From: Pararhodobacter zhoushanensis
Lineage (GTDB): Bacteria > Pseudomonadota > Alphaproteobacteria > Rhodobacterales > Rhodobacteraceae
Direction of reading: 5' to 3'
Length of the DNA stretch: 64,000 nt
NCBI RefSeq assembly: GCF_025949695.1
Contig: NZ_JAPDFL010000001.1
Coordinates: 2,359,501 to 2,423,500, forward strand
Position 1 is the first letter of the stretch. The number at the start of each line of letters is the position of its first letter. The notes below the pieces were generated by a model. The model was given only the letters and a program-made list of their open reading frames with translations, was not told the DNA's origin and did not search any database. Both the position numbers and the translations under genes were made by a program. This document shows positions 27,919 through 37,634 of this stretch, in pieces.

Positions 27919-28822
27919 GCGGGCGCTGGCCACCGGGGTTGCCCTGATGCTGGCCGGAACCGCCGGTGCCCAAGCGCCCCAACAGGGGTGCTTCGTGCGC
28001 AGCTATGACGCGGCGCATCTGCAGGCGCATCCCGAACAGGGCGTGGCGGCGCTGCGGCTGTGGTTCTATTCCGAGACCACCGACCGTCTGTCCCCCGCCG
28101 CGATCATCGAGGCGCAGATGGCCGATCAGGGGCAGGGCGCGCGCGACGGGGTGGGCGGTCAGACGCTGACGCAGGACGCGCTGTGCGAGGCGTCGGGTGA
28201 TTGTTTCGTCGAGTGTGACGGTGGGCATTTCTCGACGCAAAGCCTTGCGGATGGCCGGGTGCAGATCGAGACGTCTTCGTTTGCCATCGGTGACGCGGAG
28301 TCCTGCGGCGGCAGCTCTGATCTGGCCGAGCAGAGTGGCGCTTCGACAACCTATGTGCTGGACCCGGCACCCTCCGCCGCCTGCGAAACCCTTGCGCAGA
28401 TTCACCCGCTGCCCGGTCCCGGCTGCTATGGCATCGACTATTCCGACCGGGGCCATGGGCAGGGCTTGCTGGCGCTTCGCCTGCTGCTGCGTGCACCGCA
28501 GCCCGGTTTCACCTATCCGGTGGCCGAAGGCAGCATTGCCGTGCGCCTGCCCGATGCCGCGCGCGCCCGTGCTGTGGGGCTGGCCGGGGTCAGGGTCTCT
28601 GTGCCGGTGGTCTGCTCGGCGCGCGACGGGACGTGTCACTCAAGCCCCGGCGACGGGTCGCTGGCGGTGGTGCCCTTGGGACAGGGGCTGGCGCTGTCGA
28701 CGGCGCGGTTTCTGGTGTACGGGCCCGACTCGGAAACCTTCGATATTGCCGACCCGACGCAAGAGCGCACGCGCCACCAGCTGCGGCTGATGCCCGATGA
28801 TGCGTGCCGGGGGATGGAATGA
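27881..28822 (+). CDS. Secreted Cys-rich protein of unknown function with an internal duplication
   Basis: This 313-residue protein starts inside soxB. Residues 1-31 are a Sec signal peptide (MKKAQVRSTT, hydrophobic core, AGAQA). The mature part seems to contain two diverged copies of one domain. QGCFVRSYDAAHLQAHPEQG resembles GPGCYGIDYSDRGHGQG, and each is followed by an LRL-type strand. A later strand pair (FSTQSLADGRVQIETSSFA; SLAVVPLGQGLALSTARFL) also matches. About ten cysteines suggest disulfides. I recognise no family. It interrupts the usual soxB-soxD order and may be a late insertion. Confidence 0.75.
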   Translation: MKKAQVRSTTCIERALATGVALMLAGTAGAQAPQQGCFVRSYDAAHLQAHPEQGVAALRLWFYSETTDRLSPAAIIEAQMADQGQGARDGVGGQTLTQDALCEASGDCFVECDGGHFSTQSLADGRVQIETSSFAIGDAESCGGSSDLAEQSGASTTYVLDPAPSAACETLAQIHPLPGPGCYGIDYSDRGHGQGLLALRLLLRAPQPGFTYPVAEGSIAVRLPDAARARAVGLAGVRVSVPVVCSARDGTCHSSPGDGSLAVVPLGQGLALSTARFLVYGPDSETFDIADPTQERTRHQLRLMPDDACRGME

Positions 28823-28887
28823 GCCCCTCTCCCGCGATACCCAAACACGTAAGGCCCGCCCCATTGCGCGGCCTGCAGGAGTAACCC

Positions 28888-29148
28888 ATGCGCATCCCTT
28901 GTCCTTGTTGCGGCCCGCGTGACCGGCGTGAGTTCACCTATTACGGTGCCTCCGACTATCTGAACCGTCCCGCCGAGGGTGCGGACCTCGAAGCATGGGA
29001 CAACTACCTGCACCTGCGCGACAACCCTGCCGGGGTGACGCGTGATCTGTGGTATCATGACCCCTGTCAGGCGTGGCTGGAAGTGACCCGCAACACCGTC
29101 ACGCATGAGATCCTGTCGGCGCGTCCGGTCAGCGAGGTGTCGGCATGA
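28888..29148 (+). CDS. soxD: Sarcosine oxidase subunit delta
   Basis: This is the small zinc-binding subunit of heterotetrameric sarcosine oxidase, 86 residues. The N-terminal CPCCGPRDRREFTYYG supplies the zinc cysteines, and HDPCQAWLEVTRNT near the C-terminus completes the family pattern. It starts 66 bases after the unknown secreted protein and overlaps soxA by four bases (ATGA). Confidence 0.95.
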   Translation: MRIPCPCCGPRDRREFTYYGASDYLNRPAEGADLEAWDNYLHLRDNPAGVTRDLWYHDPCQAWLEVTRNTVTHEILSARPVSEVSA

Positions 29149-32071
29149 CCAATGCGCACCGCATCCCCGGCAAGGGCCTGCTGATCGACCGTTCGCGCCC
29201 GGTGCGCTTTGCCTTTGACGGGCGCGAGGTTGAGGGGTTTCAGGGTGACACGCTCGCCTCGGCGCTCCTGGCCAATGGCACGCGCCTGATGGGGCGCAGC
29301 TTCAAGTACCACCGCCCGCGCGGGGCGATGACGGCGGGCAGCGAAGATCCATCGTCACTGGTGGAAATCCTTGAGGGCGCGCAGCAGACGCCCAACGTCC
29401 GCGCGACGGTGCAAGAGATCTATGAGGGGCTGCAGGCGCGCAGCCAGAACCACGTCGGGCCGTTGAATTTCGACCTGCTGGCGGTCAATGACCTGCTCGC
29501 CCCGTTCTTCAGCGCCGGGTTCTATTACAAGACCTTCATGTGGCCGCGCGCCTTCTGGGAAAAGCTCTACGAGCCGCTGATCCGCCGCGCTGCGGGGCTG
29601 GGGCGCTTGTCAGGGCTGCACGACGAGAGCGTCTATGAAAAGGCCTGGGCGCATTGCGATCTGTTGGTGATCGGGGCGGGGCCTGCCGGGCTGATGGCAG
29701 CTTTGACTGCCGCACGGTCCGGGGCGGATGTGATCGTGGTGGAGGAGGACGTGCGCCTTGGCGGGCGTCTGCTCGCCGATCAGCCGATGGTCGGTGGCAT
29801 GGCGGGGCCGGTCTGGGCGGACTGGGCGGCGGATGAACTGGCCTCTTTGCCCAACGTCCGGGTGATGACCCGCACCACCGTGACCGGCGCGTATGACGAC
29901 GGCACCTATGGCGCTTTGGAGCGCGTGGGCCTGCACCGCGCGCCCTCAGATGCGCTGCCACGCGAGTGTTTCTGGCGCATCGTCGCCAAGCGCGCGATCC
30001 TGACCACGGGCGCGCTGGAGCGTCCGATTGCCCACGCCGATAACGACCGGCCCGGTGTCATGCTGGCCTCGGGCGTTGCTGCGCATCTGGCGAAATGGGG
30101 GGTGAACCCGGGGCGCGTGGTGGTGTTCTCCAACAATGAATCCGGGCTGCAGACCGCGCGCAACCTCACCGCGCAAGGCATTGAAGTTGCCGCTTATGTC
30201 GATCCCCGCTCGGTGTCGGTTCTTGAGGACTTCCCGGTCTATGCGCAGGCGCAAGTCACCGGCACGCGCGGCCGTCTGGGCCTGCGCGATGTGGCGATCC
30301 GGCACGCTGGCGGCACCTCGATGATCGAGGCGCGCACGCTGGCGCTGGCCGGGGGCTGGAACCCGACGCTGCATCTGGCCTGCCACCGCAACGGGCGGCC
30401 CACATGGGACGACAGCATCGCCGCCTTTGTACCGACGCCGGGCATGGTGCCGGGCCTGAGCGTTGCTGGCGCGGCGCGGGGCCGCTTCTCCACCGCCGCC
30501 TGTCTCGCCGATGGCGCTGGCGTCGCGGCCGAGGCGCTCAGCGATCTGGGCCTGACCGCGCGCCCCGCTGACCTACCTGAGGCCGAGGATACCCCCTACG
30601 CCATCGCCCCCTTCTGGGCGGTCGAGGCGGGGGGCGCGCATGGCTCGACTTTGCCAATGACGTGACCACCAAGGACGTGAAGCTTGCCGCGCAGGAAGGT
30701 TATTCCAGCGTCGAGCACATGAAACGCTACACCACGCAGGGCATGGCGCCGGATCAGGGGAAATCCTCGAACGTGGCCGCGCTGGCCGTGCTGGCCGAGG
30801 CGACCGGGCAGGGCATCCCCGCCACCGGCACCACCACCTATCGCCCGCCCTATGTGCCGATCTCCATCGCCGCGTTGGGGTCCGGGGGCCGCGCCGATGG
30901 CTTCGCGCCCAAACGACTGCTGACCTCGGACGCGCAGACCCGCAGCATGGGCGCGCCGATGATCGAGGCCGGGCTGTGGTATCGCCCCAGTTATTTCCCG
31001 CAGGCGAGCGAGACCACGTGGCGCGCCGCCTGCGACCGGGAGGTGGGTCAGGTGCGCAACGCGGTCGGGGTCTGCGACGTCTCGACCTTGGGCAAGATCG
31101 ACGTGCAAGGGCCTGACGCGGCACGGTTTCTCGATTTCATCTATACCAACACCATGTCCAGCTTGCCGCTGGGCCGCGTCCGCTACGGGCTGATGCTGCG
31201 CGAGGACGGGTTCGTCATGGATGACGGCACCTGCGCGCGCATCAGCGATCAGCAGTTTGTGGTGACAACCACCACCGCCGGGGCCGGTCAGGTGATGCGG
31301 CACATGGATTTCGTCCACCAGGCGTTCTGTGCGGGATGGGATGTTCGCATGGTCTCGGTCACCGAAGGCTGGGCGCAATTCGCTGTTGCCGGACCAAAAG
31401 CGCGCGATCTGCTGGCGGCGTTGGGTGTCGAAGCCGATTTGCCCTTCATGGGCTGCACCGACATCATGCTGGGCGGCGTCAAGGCGCGCTTGTTCCGTAT
31501 CTCGTTTTCCGGCGAGGAAGGCTATGAGATCGCCGTGCCAACCCGCTATGGTGCCGCGCTGTTCGCGCGACTGGTCAGCGCCGCCGAAGCCTTGGGCGGT
31601 TGCGCCTATGGGATGGAGGCGCTCAACGTCCTGCGCGTGGAAAAGGGCTTTATCACCCACGCCGAAATCCACGGTCGGGTGACCGCCGGGGATGTGGGGC
31701 TGGGCAAGATGGTGTCCGCCAAAAAGGACTGCATCGGCAAGGGCGCCAGCCTGCGGCCCGGTCTGGTCGAGGACGGGCGCGAGCAACTGGTCGGGCTGAT
31801 GCCGGTCAATCAAGGCGAGGTGCTCACTGCCGGGGCGCATCTCTATAACGAGGCCGACCCAGCGAAACGGGAGCATAATCAAGGCTATGTCACCTCGGTC
31901 GCGCCATCGCCAACCTTGGGCTGCTGGCTGGGCATCGGTTTTCTGAAAACCGGCCGCGCGCGGTATGGCGAGGTGATCCGGCTGGTTGATGGGCTGCGCG
32001 GGCTTTCGGTGCTGGTCGAAGTCTGCGACCCGGTATTCTTTGATCCAGACGGAGGGCGGATGCGTGGCTGA
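29145..32071 (+). pseudogene. soxA: Sarcosine oxidase subunit alpha, split by a frameshift
   Basis: The large subunit, about 975 residues, binds NAD and tetrahydrofolate. The first open part (29145-30665) has the N-terminal ferredoxin-like domain (FDGREVEGFQGDTLASALLA) and the Rossmann motif LLVIGAGPAGLMAALTAA. The second (from about 30638 to 32071) starts with AWLDFANDVTTKDVKLAAQ and holds the GcvT-like folate domain. One base inserted at the GGGGGGC run (30630-30635) would join FWAVEAGG to RAWLDFAND, the family sequence. Both halves look fully conserved, so a one-base deletion or assembly error is likelier than decay. Confidence 0.9.
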
Positions 32072-32594
32072 TCTGATCGCTCAACCGGCCCTCACGGGCC
32101 TGCCTGTCACCTTGGGGCGGGCCACGCTGGCCGCGCTTGACCCCGGCACTGTCACCTCGATCGCGCCCTATCCGGGCCGTGATTTGTCCGCCGCACTCAG
32201 CCCTTTGCGCTTTCCGGCCCCCGGTGAGGTGGTCAGCAACGGAACCACCCGTCTGGTCTGGGCCGGGCGCGAGATGGCGTTTCTGCTGGGCGGGGCTGCG
32301 CCGGATCTGGCCGGGCTGGCGGCGGTCACGGATCAGAGCGACGGGTGGGTCTGGGTTTCGCTTGAGGGTGACGATGCCGCCGCTGTGCTGGCCCGGCTCT
32401 GCCCGCTGGACCTGCGGGCTGCCAGCTTCGCGCCCGGCACGTCCGCGCGTTCCACCCTTAACCATCTGCCCGCACTGATCATCCGCATCAGCGAGACCCG
32501 CTTCGAACTGGCCAGCTTTCGCTCCATGGCCGGCACGCTCAAGGAAGAGCTGCACCACGCGATGCAGGCCGTCGCCGCCCGCGCGGCGCTTTAG
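32064..32594 (+). CDS. soxG: Sarcosine oxidase subunit gamma
   Basis: This 176-residue subunit has a GcvT/YgfZ-like fold and completes the heterotetramer. The GTG at 32064 (VADLIAQPALTG) overlaps the soxA stop by eight bases and fits the compact operon. The C-terminal half (FAPGTSARSTLNHLPALIIR; LASFRSMAGTLKEELHHAM) matches SoxG. Its end overlaps the convergent glpR end by four bases. Confidence 0.9.
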   Translation: MADLIAQPALTGLPVTLGRATLAALDPGTVTSIAPYPGRDLSAALSPLRFPAPGEVVSNGTTRLVWAGREMAFLLGGAAPDLAGLAAVTDQSDGWVWVSLEGDDAAAVLARLCPLDLRAASFAPGTSARSTLNHLPALIIRISETRFELASFRSMAGTLKEELHHAMQAVAARAAL

Positions 32595-33365
32595 GCTGTT
32601 TCGACGGGCGCGGTAACCACCCGCGTCTGCCACTGCGCACAGCGCGCCATCAGCGGCGCGGGCAGGGGCTGGTCGGTGAACACCGTGTCCAGCACCCCCA
32701 GCGAGATCGATCCGTGCGGGGGCAGTGCGGCTCAGCTTGCTTTCATCCGTCACCAGCCACGCCTTGCGCGCCTGCGCGATCAGCGTGCGGCTGACGCCGA
32801 CCTCGTGGATGTCATAGTCCAGCATATCGCCTTCGGCATCCAGCGCCGAGCAGCCGATGACGGCGATATCCACCTTGAACTGCCGGATTGCCGCCTCGGT
32901 CAACGGGCCGGTCAGTCCGCCATCCGACCGGCGCAACGTGCCACCCGTCACGATCACCTGACACTGCGGGTTTTCCGCCAGGATATTGGCGACGTTCATG
33001 TTATTCGTCACCACCATCAACCCCGAATGGCGGCGCAGCTCGCGCGCGACGGCTTCGGTCGTGGTGCCGATGGCCAGGAAGATCGACGCGCCTTCCGGGA
33101 TCTCGTCGGCGCAGGCGCGGGCAATGGCGCGTTTTTCTTCGGCATGCAGCGCCGCGCGCTCCTGATAGCCGATGTTCACCGTGCCCGAGCGCAGGATCGC
33201 CCCGCCATGCACGCGCTCCAGCTTGCCGGCATCGTCCAGCTCGGCCAGATCGCGGCGGATGGTTTGCGCCGTGACGCCAAAATGCTGCGCCAGCTCATCC
33301 ACCGTCACGCGCCCCTCGCTGCGGGCACGTTCAAGGATCTCTGGCAAACGAAAACCCTGGGCCAT
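32591..33365 (-). pseudogene. glpR: DeoR-family repressor GlpR-like, frameshifted near the 3' end
   Basis: This is the predicted repressor of glycerol-3-phosphate metabolism. The start at 33365 gives the DeoR helix-turn-helix RVTVDELAQHFGVTAQTIRRDL. The effector domain then shows IGTTTEAVARELR, VVTNNMNVANILAENP and VTGGTLRRSDGGLTGP. Around 32705-32715 the frame slips at a GGGGG run. Dropping one G restores the tail GVLDTVFTDQPLPAPLMARC and on, to a stop at 32591. Without that the frame runs antisense through soxG. It is divergent from glpD, the expected target. Confidence 0.88.
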
Positions 33366-33455
33366 GATTCGGCTCCTTTTTGCGCGATTTTCGGCGTTGG
33401 GCGCGCCGGTGGCAAGCAAGAGCGCGCGTTTCTGCGCTAACTTCCCCATGCTTCC

Positions 33456-33503
33456 TTGAGAAAATCGTTACAAAGCGCATATATTCGCGTGAAAACGAAA
33501 ACC
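33456..33503 (+). promoter_or_regulatory. glpD promoter with a candidate GlpR operator
   Basis: TTGAGA (33456-33461) and TATATT (33480-33485) are separated by 18 bases, a good sigma-70-like promoter. GAAAACGAAAACC (33491-33503) lies at the expected start site. Its complement reads GGTTTTCGTTTTC, like the TTTCG-type repeats recognised by DeoR-family GlpR. Binding here would block glpD transcription. The operator call is inference. Confidence 0.65.
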
Positions 33504-33521
33504 TTCGCGCACAGGCACCCC

Positions 33522-35099
33522 ATGATTCGCTCCCAGACTCTGTCCGACAGCCCTGATGTGCTGGACCTCGTCGTCATTGGCGGCGGTATCAACGGCTGCG
33601 GTATCGCGCGCGATGCGGTCGGGCGAGGGCTTAGCGTCCTGCTGGCCGAGCAGGGGGATCTGGCGGGGGCGACCTCGTCTGCGTCGACCAAGCTGTTCCA
33701 TGGCGGGCTGCGCTATCTTGAGTATTTCGAGTTCCGTCTGGTGCGCGAGGCGCTGATCGAGCGCGAGGTGCTGTTGCGCGCCATGCCGCATATCGCCTGG
33801 CCGATGCGGTTTGTGCTGCCCTATCACAAGGCGATGCGCTTCGACGCCGAAACGCCGACCTCGCGCCTGCTGGGCTGGGTAATGCCCTGGATGAAGGGCC
33901 GCCGCCCGGCGTGGCTGATCCGGCTGGGGCTGTTTCTGTATGACAATCTGGGCGGTCGCAAGATCCTGCCGGGCACGGAAAAGCTGGACCTGCAGCACGT
34001 GCCCGAGGGCGGTCCGCTTAAGGAAATCTTCAGGACTGCCTATGAATACTCGGATTGCTGGGTGCAGGATTCGCGGCTGGTGGCCCTCAACGCGCGCGAT
34101 GCGGCGGCGCGCGGGGTTGAGGTGCTGACGCGGACCAAAGTGACAGAAGCACGGGTAGAGGAGGGGGTCTGGACCGTTACGCTTAGCAATGGCCGCTCCG
34201 TGAAAGCCCGCGCGCTGGTCAATGCCGCCGGGCCCTGGGCCGGGGACGTGATCAAGGGCGTCCTGCACCGTAACACCAAGGACCATGTCCGCCTGGTGCG
34301 CGGCTCGCATATTGTGACGGCCAAGCTCTTTGACCACGAAAAGGCGTATTTCTTTCAGGGCAAGGACGGGCGCATCATCTTTGCGATCCCGTATGAGCAG
34401 GAGTTTACCCTGATCGGCACCACCGACGCCGAGCATTCGGACCCCGACGTCAAACCCCGCTGCAGCGAGCAAGAGCGCGACTATCTTTGCGCGTTTGCGT
34501 CGGAATATTTCAAGCGTCCGGTCTCGCCCGACGATGTCGTCTGGACCTATTCCGGTGTCCGCCCGCTTTACGACGATGGCGCGCGCAGCGCGACGGCGGC
34601 GACGCGGGACTATGTGCTGGTGCTCGATACCGGGGCCGGTGCGCCGGTGCTCAACGTGTTTGGCGGCAAGATCACCACCTATCGGCGGCTGGCGGAATCA
34701 GCGCTGGAGAAACTGGGCGCGCATCTGCCGATGTCGGGCGACTGGACGGCGGGCGTGCCGCTGCCGGGCGGGGACTTTCCGGTCGATGGCGTGGCAGACC
34801 TGATTGCCGATCTGCGCGCGCGACACCTGTTTCTGACCGCGCCCTGGGCGAAACGTCTGGTGCGCAGCTACGGGACCGAGGCGGCGGCGCTGCTGCAAGG
34901 CGCGGAACACGCCGCCGATCTGGGCGAGGATTTCGGCGCCACGCTCTCCGCGCGTGAGGTTGACTGGCTGATCGCCAAGGAATGGGCGCGCAGCGCCGAA
35001 GACATCCTGTGGCGACGCACCAAGCTGGGCCTGCACCTCGATGCCGGGCAGGTTGCGCTGCTTGAGGCCTACGTAAGTGCGCACGTCACGCTCACCTGA
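33522..35099 (+). CDS. glpD: Aerobic glycerol-3-phosphate dehydrogenase
   Basis: This membrane-associated FAD enzyme oxidises sn-glycerol 3-phosphate to dihydroxyacetone phosphate and feeds electrons to quinone. It has 525 residues from the ATG at 33522. The FAD loop is VVIGGGINGCGIARDAVGRG (about 16-35), then SSASTKLFHGGLRYLEYFEF. The GVRPL and VFGGKITTYRRLAE segments near residues 350-410 are typical. The C-terminal cap domain is complete. No glycerol transporter or kinase is adjacent. Confidence 0.95.
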   Translation: MIRSQTLSDSPDVLDLVVIGGGINGCGIARDAVGRGLSVLLAEQGDLAGATSSASTKLFHGGLRYLEYFEFRLVREALIEREVLLRAMPHIAWPMRFVLPYHKAMRFDAETPTSRLLGWVMPWMKGRRPAWLIRLGLFLYDNLGGRKILPGTEKLDLQHVPEGGPLKEIFRTAYEYSDCWVQDSRLVALNARDAAARGVEVLTRTKVTEARVEEGVWTVTLSNGRSVKARALVNAAGPWAGDVIKGVLHRNTKDHVRLVRGSHIVTAKLFDHEKAYFFQGKDGRIIFAIPYEQEFTLIGTTDAEHSDPDVKPRCSEQERDYLCAFASEYFKRPVSPDDVVWTYSGVRPLYDDGARSATAATRDYVLVLDTGAGAPVLNVFGGKITTYRRLAESALEKLGAHLPMSGDWTAGVPLPGGDFPVDGVADLIADLRARHLFLTAPWAKRLVRSYGTEAAALLQGAEHAADLGEDFGATLSAREVDWLIAKEWARSAEDILWRRTKLGLHLDAGQVALLEAYVSAHVTLT

Positions 35100-35177
35100 C
35101 ACGATTTTCACTGCCATAACCGTTTCCCTTGGCCGAAACCCGCGCTAGGGTGCGCGCAAATCGCAAAGGAGACCGGC

Positions 35178-35676
<499 letters not shown>

Positions 35677-35690
<14 letters not shown>

Positions 35691-36255
35691 TCTGCTGGCT
35701 GCGGCAGCCCTTGCGCTGCTGCCCTTCGGCGCCCTGGCGAGCGATGCGCCCGCCGACGCGCCGCAACTGGTGATCGAGGTCGCGGGCCAGGCCAACGGCA
35801 CGATCCGCATCGCGCTGCGCCCCGATCTGGCGCCGCTGCATGTCGAGCGGGTGATGACGCTGGCCGAAGAGGGTGCCTATGATGGCGTCGTCTTTCACCG
35901 CGTGATCGACGGCTTCATGGCGCAGACCGGCGATGTGCAGTTTGGCCGCGCCGATGGCGCGACCGCGCGCGCGGGCATGGGCGGATCGGAACTGCCCGAC
36001 CTGCCTGCCGAGTTCAGCGATGAGCCCTTTGCGGCTGGCGTGATGGGCATGGCGCGGTCGCAAAGCCCCAACTCGGCCAACAGCCAGTTCTTCCTGATGT
36101 TCGACGCTGCCCCGCATCTTAACGGTCAATACACCGTTCTGGGGCAGGTTATCGAAGGCATGGACGTGCTCGACGCGATCAAGCGCGGTGAGGGTGCCAA
36201 TGGCGCCATGATCGGCGCGCCGGATGTGATGGTCTCGGTTACCGTCGTCCCATAA
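35677..36255 (+). CDS. Periplasmic peptidyl-prolyl cis-trans isomerase (cyclophilin)
   Basis: This 192-residue cyclophilin resembles its upstream neighbour but has an N-terminal signal peptide ([20 protein letters not shown], cleavage after ALAS). It is therefore the exported, PpiA-like partner. The active-site [16 protein letters not shown] and [11 protein letters not shown] are conserved. The pair appears to be a tandem duplication that supplies one cytoplasmic and one periplasmic isomerase. Confidence 0.93.
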
Positions 36256-36386
36256 GGCGACCAAAACCCAAGGGGGCAGGGCGGGGAAAATCCCGCCCGC
36301 CTCGTCCCGCCGCAGTGCAGCGGGGCTTTATTTCCCCGGCGAACTGCGTCATATGTCGGGGCAATCCAAGAACCGGGGACCTGCCC

Positions 36387-36761
36387 ATGAATTTCCTGCT
36401 TCGCGTCCTGACATGGTGGAACGGCCAGACCGTTGGCACCCAACTTTTTACCTGGCGCAAAGGCGTCAAGGTCGGTGAGGATGCGCAGGGCAACCTGTTC
36501 TACAAGACCCGTGACGGCAAACGCCGCTGGGTGATCTACAACGGCGAGATTGAGGCGAGCCGCATCGATCCCGAGTGGCACGGCTGGCTGCACGGCACCT
36601 GGGATCAGACGCCCGCCGAGCGTCCGCTTGTCCGCAAAACCTGGGAAAAACCGCACCGCGCCAACTTTACCGGCACCGCGGCGGCCTATGCGCCTGCGGG
36701 CTCGCTGCGTCAGGCCGTCCCGGCCGACCGGCGTGATTACGAAGCCTGGCAGCCGGAATAA
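36387..36761 (+). CDS. NADH:ubiquinone oxidoreductase NDUFA12-family subunit
   Basis: This is an accessory complex I subunit shared by alphaproteobacteria and mitochondria, 124 residues from the ATG at 36387. The segments [20 protein letters not shown] and [18 protein letters not shown] match the family. It is encoded 33 kb from nuoLMN in this window, as is usual for these lineages. mlaD starts at the next base after its stop. Confidence 0.92.
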   Translation: MNFLLRVLTWWNGQTVGTQLFTWRKGVKVGEDAQGNLFYKTRDGKRRWVIYNGEIEASRIDPEWHGWLHGTWDQTPAERPLVRKTWEKPHRANFTGTAAAYAPAGSLRQAVPADRRDYEAWQPE

Positions 36762-37227
36762 ATGGCGTACCGCCTTTGGGAGATCGCGCTGGGTGCTGTC
36801 GTCATGGCCGCAGCCGTGGTGTTCGTCGTCTTCGCGCTGTCCGCCACCGGCACCCGCCTGTCCGAATCGCAGGGCTACGCGCTGACCGCGACCTTCCGTT
36901 CGGCTGAGGGGGTGCGCCCGGGGACGGATGTGCGTCTGGCCGGGGTCAAGATCGGCACCGTCTCGTCGCTGAGTCTGGACCCGCAGAGCTTTCGCGCGCA
37001 AGTGTCGGTCACCATTAATAACGGCATAGACTTGCCGCGCGATTCTGACGATCCAGATCGCCTCTGAGGGTATCCTTGGCGGCACTTTCGTCGAGATCCT
37101 GCCAGGCGGCGACATGGATAATCTGGCGGCGGGCGACCAGTTTCAGGACACGCAAAGCGCTGTCAGTCTTGTCACCCTGTTGCTGCGTGCCTTCACCAGT
37201 TCTGATGCATCGGCGGTTGCAGAATGA
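36762..37227 (+). pseudogene. mlaD: MlaD-like MCE-domain lipid transport protein, frameshifted
   Basis: This membrane-anchored MCE protein would carry phospholipids for the MlaEF transporter. One hydrophobic anchor (residues 8-28) is followed by the MCE core FRSAEGVRPGTDVRLAGVKI. The first frame stops at 37067. Around 37044 the frame +1 continues with LTIQIASEGILGGTFVEILP and ends at 37227 (SDASAVAE). An extra base or a two-base loss after LPRD explains the break. Intact length would be about 154 residues. The remote mlaFE pair at 9290-10809 is the likely partner. Confidence 0.85.
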
Positions 37228-37634
37228 TCCGCATCGCCACCGCCCTTGCGCTGTCTCTCGCTGCGTTACCGGTCAGCGCGCAACAAGTCGACTGGCGCAC
37301 GCTGGGCGAAGCGCTGCACGACACCCGCCCGCAAGGCCCTGAGATGTCGTCGGGCACGCAGGCCGTGCTCAGGGCGCTGGACAAAGTGTCAGGCGATGTC
37401 GAGGATCTGCCGGTCGAGGTGGGCGCGACGACCAGCTATGGCCGCCTGACCATTGCATTGACCGCCTGCCGGTTTCCCACCGAAAACCCCGCCTCGGATG
37501 CCTTTGCCTTCTTGCAGATCACCGACACCATCGGCGCGGAATCGGTGTTTCAGGGCTGGATGATCGCCTCCAGCCCCGCCCTTAACGCGCTTGATCACCC
37601 GCGCTATGACGTCTGGGTGCTTAGCTGCTCGTAA
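37224..37634 (+). CDS. DUF2155-type secreted protein
   Basis: This 136-residue protein has a signal peptide (MIRIATALALSLAALPVSA, cleaved before QQVDWR). The body matches the DUF2155 pattern as I remember it: a central domain LRALDKVSGDVEDLPVEVG, then ALTACRFPTENPASDAFAFL and a C-terminal DVWVLSC. The start overlaps the restored mlaD stop (ATGA), which supports the mlaD reading. Function is unknown. In related genomes it sits with NDUFA12 and mlaD, so an envelope role is plausible. It overlaps the convergent aminopeptidase gene by 14 bases. Confidence 0.82.
   Translation: MIRIATALALSLAALPVSAQQVDWRTLGEALHDTRPQGPEMSSGTQAVLRALDKVSGDVEDLPVEVGATTSYGRLTIALTACRFPTENPASDAFAFLQITDTIGAESVFQGWMIASSPALNALDHPRYDVWVLSCS

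Noticed and set aside
30630..30662. Programmed -1 frameshift in soxA at the G run
   Set aside because: Heterotetrameric sarcosine oxidase alpha is not known to use recoding. Several other genes in the window show similar single-base breaks, so a common technical or mutational cause is likelier.
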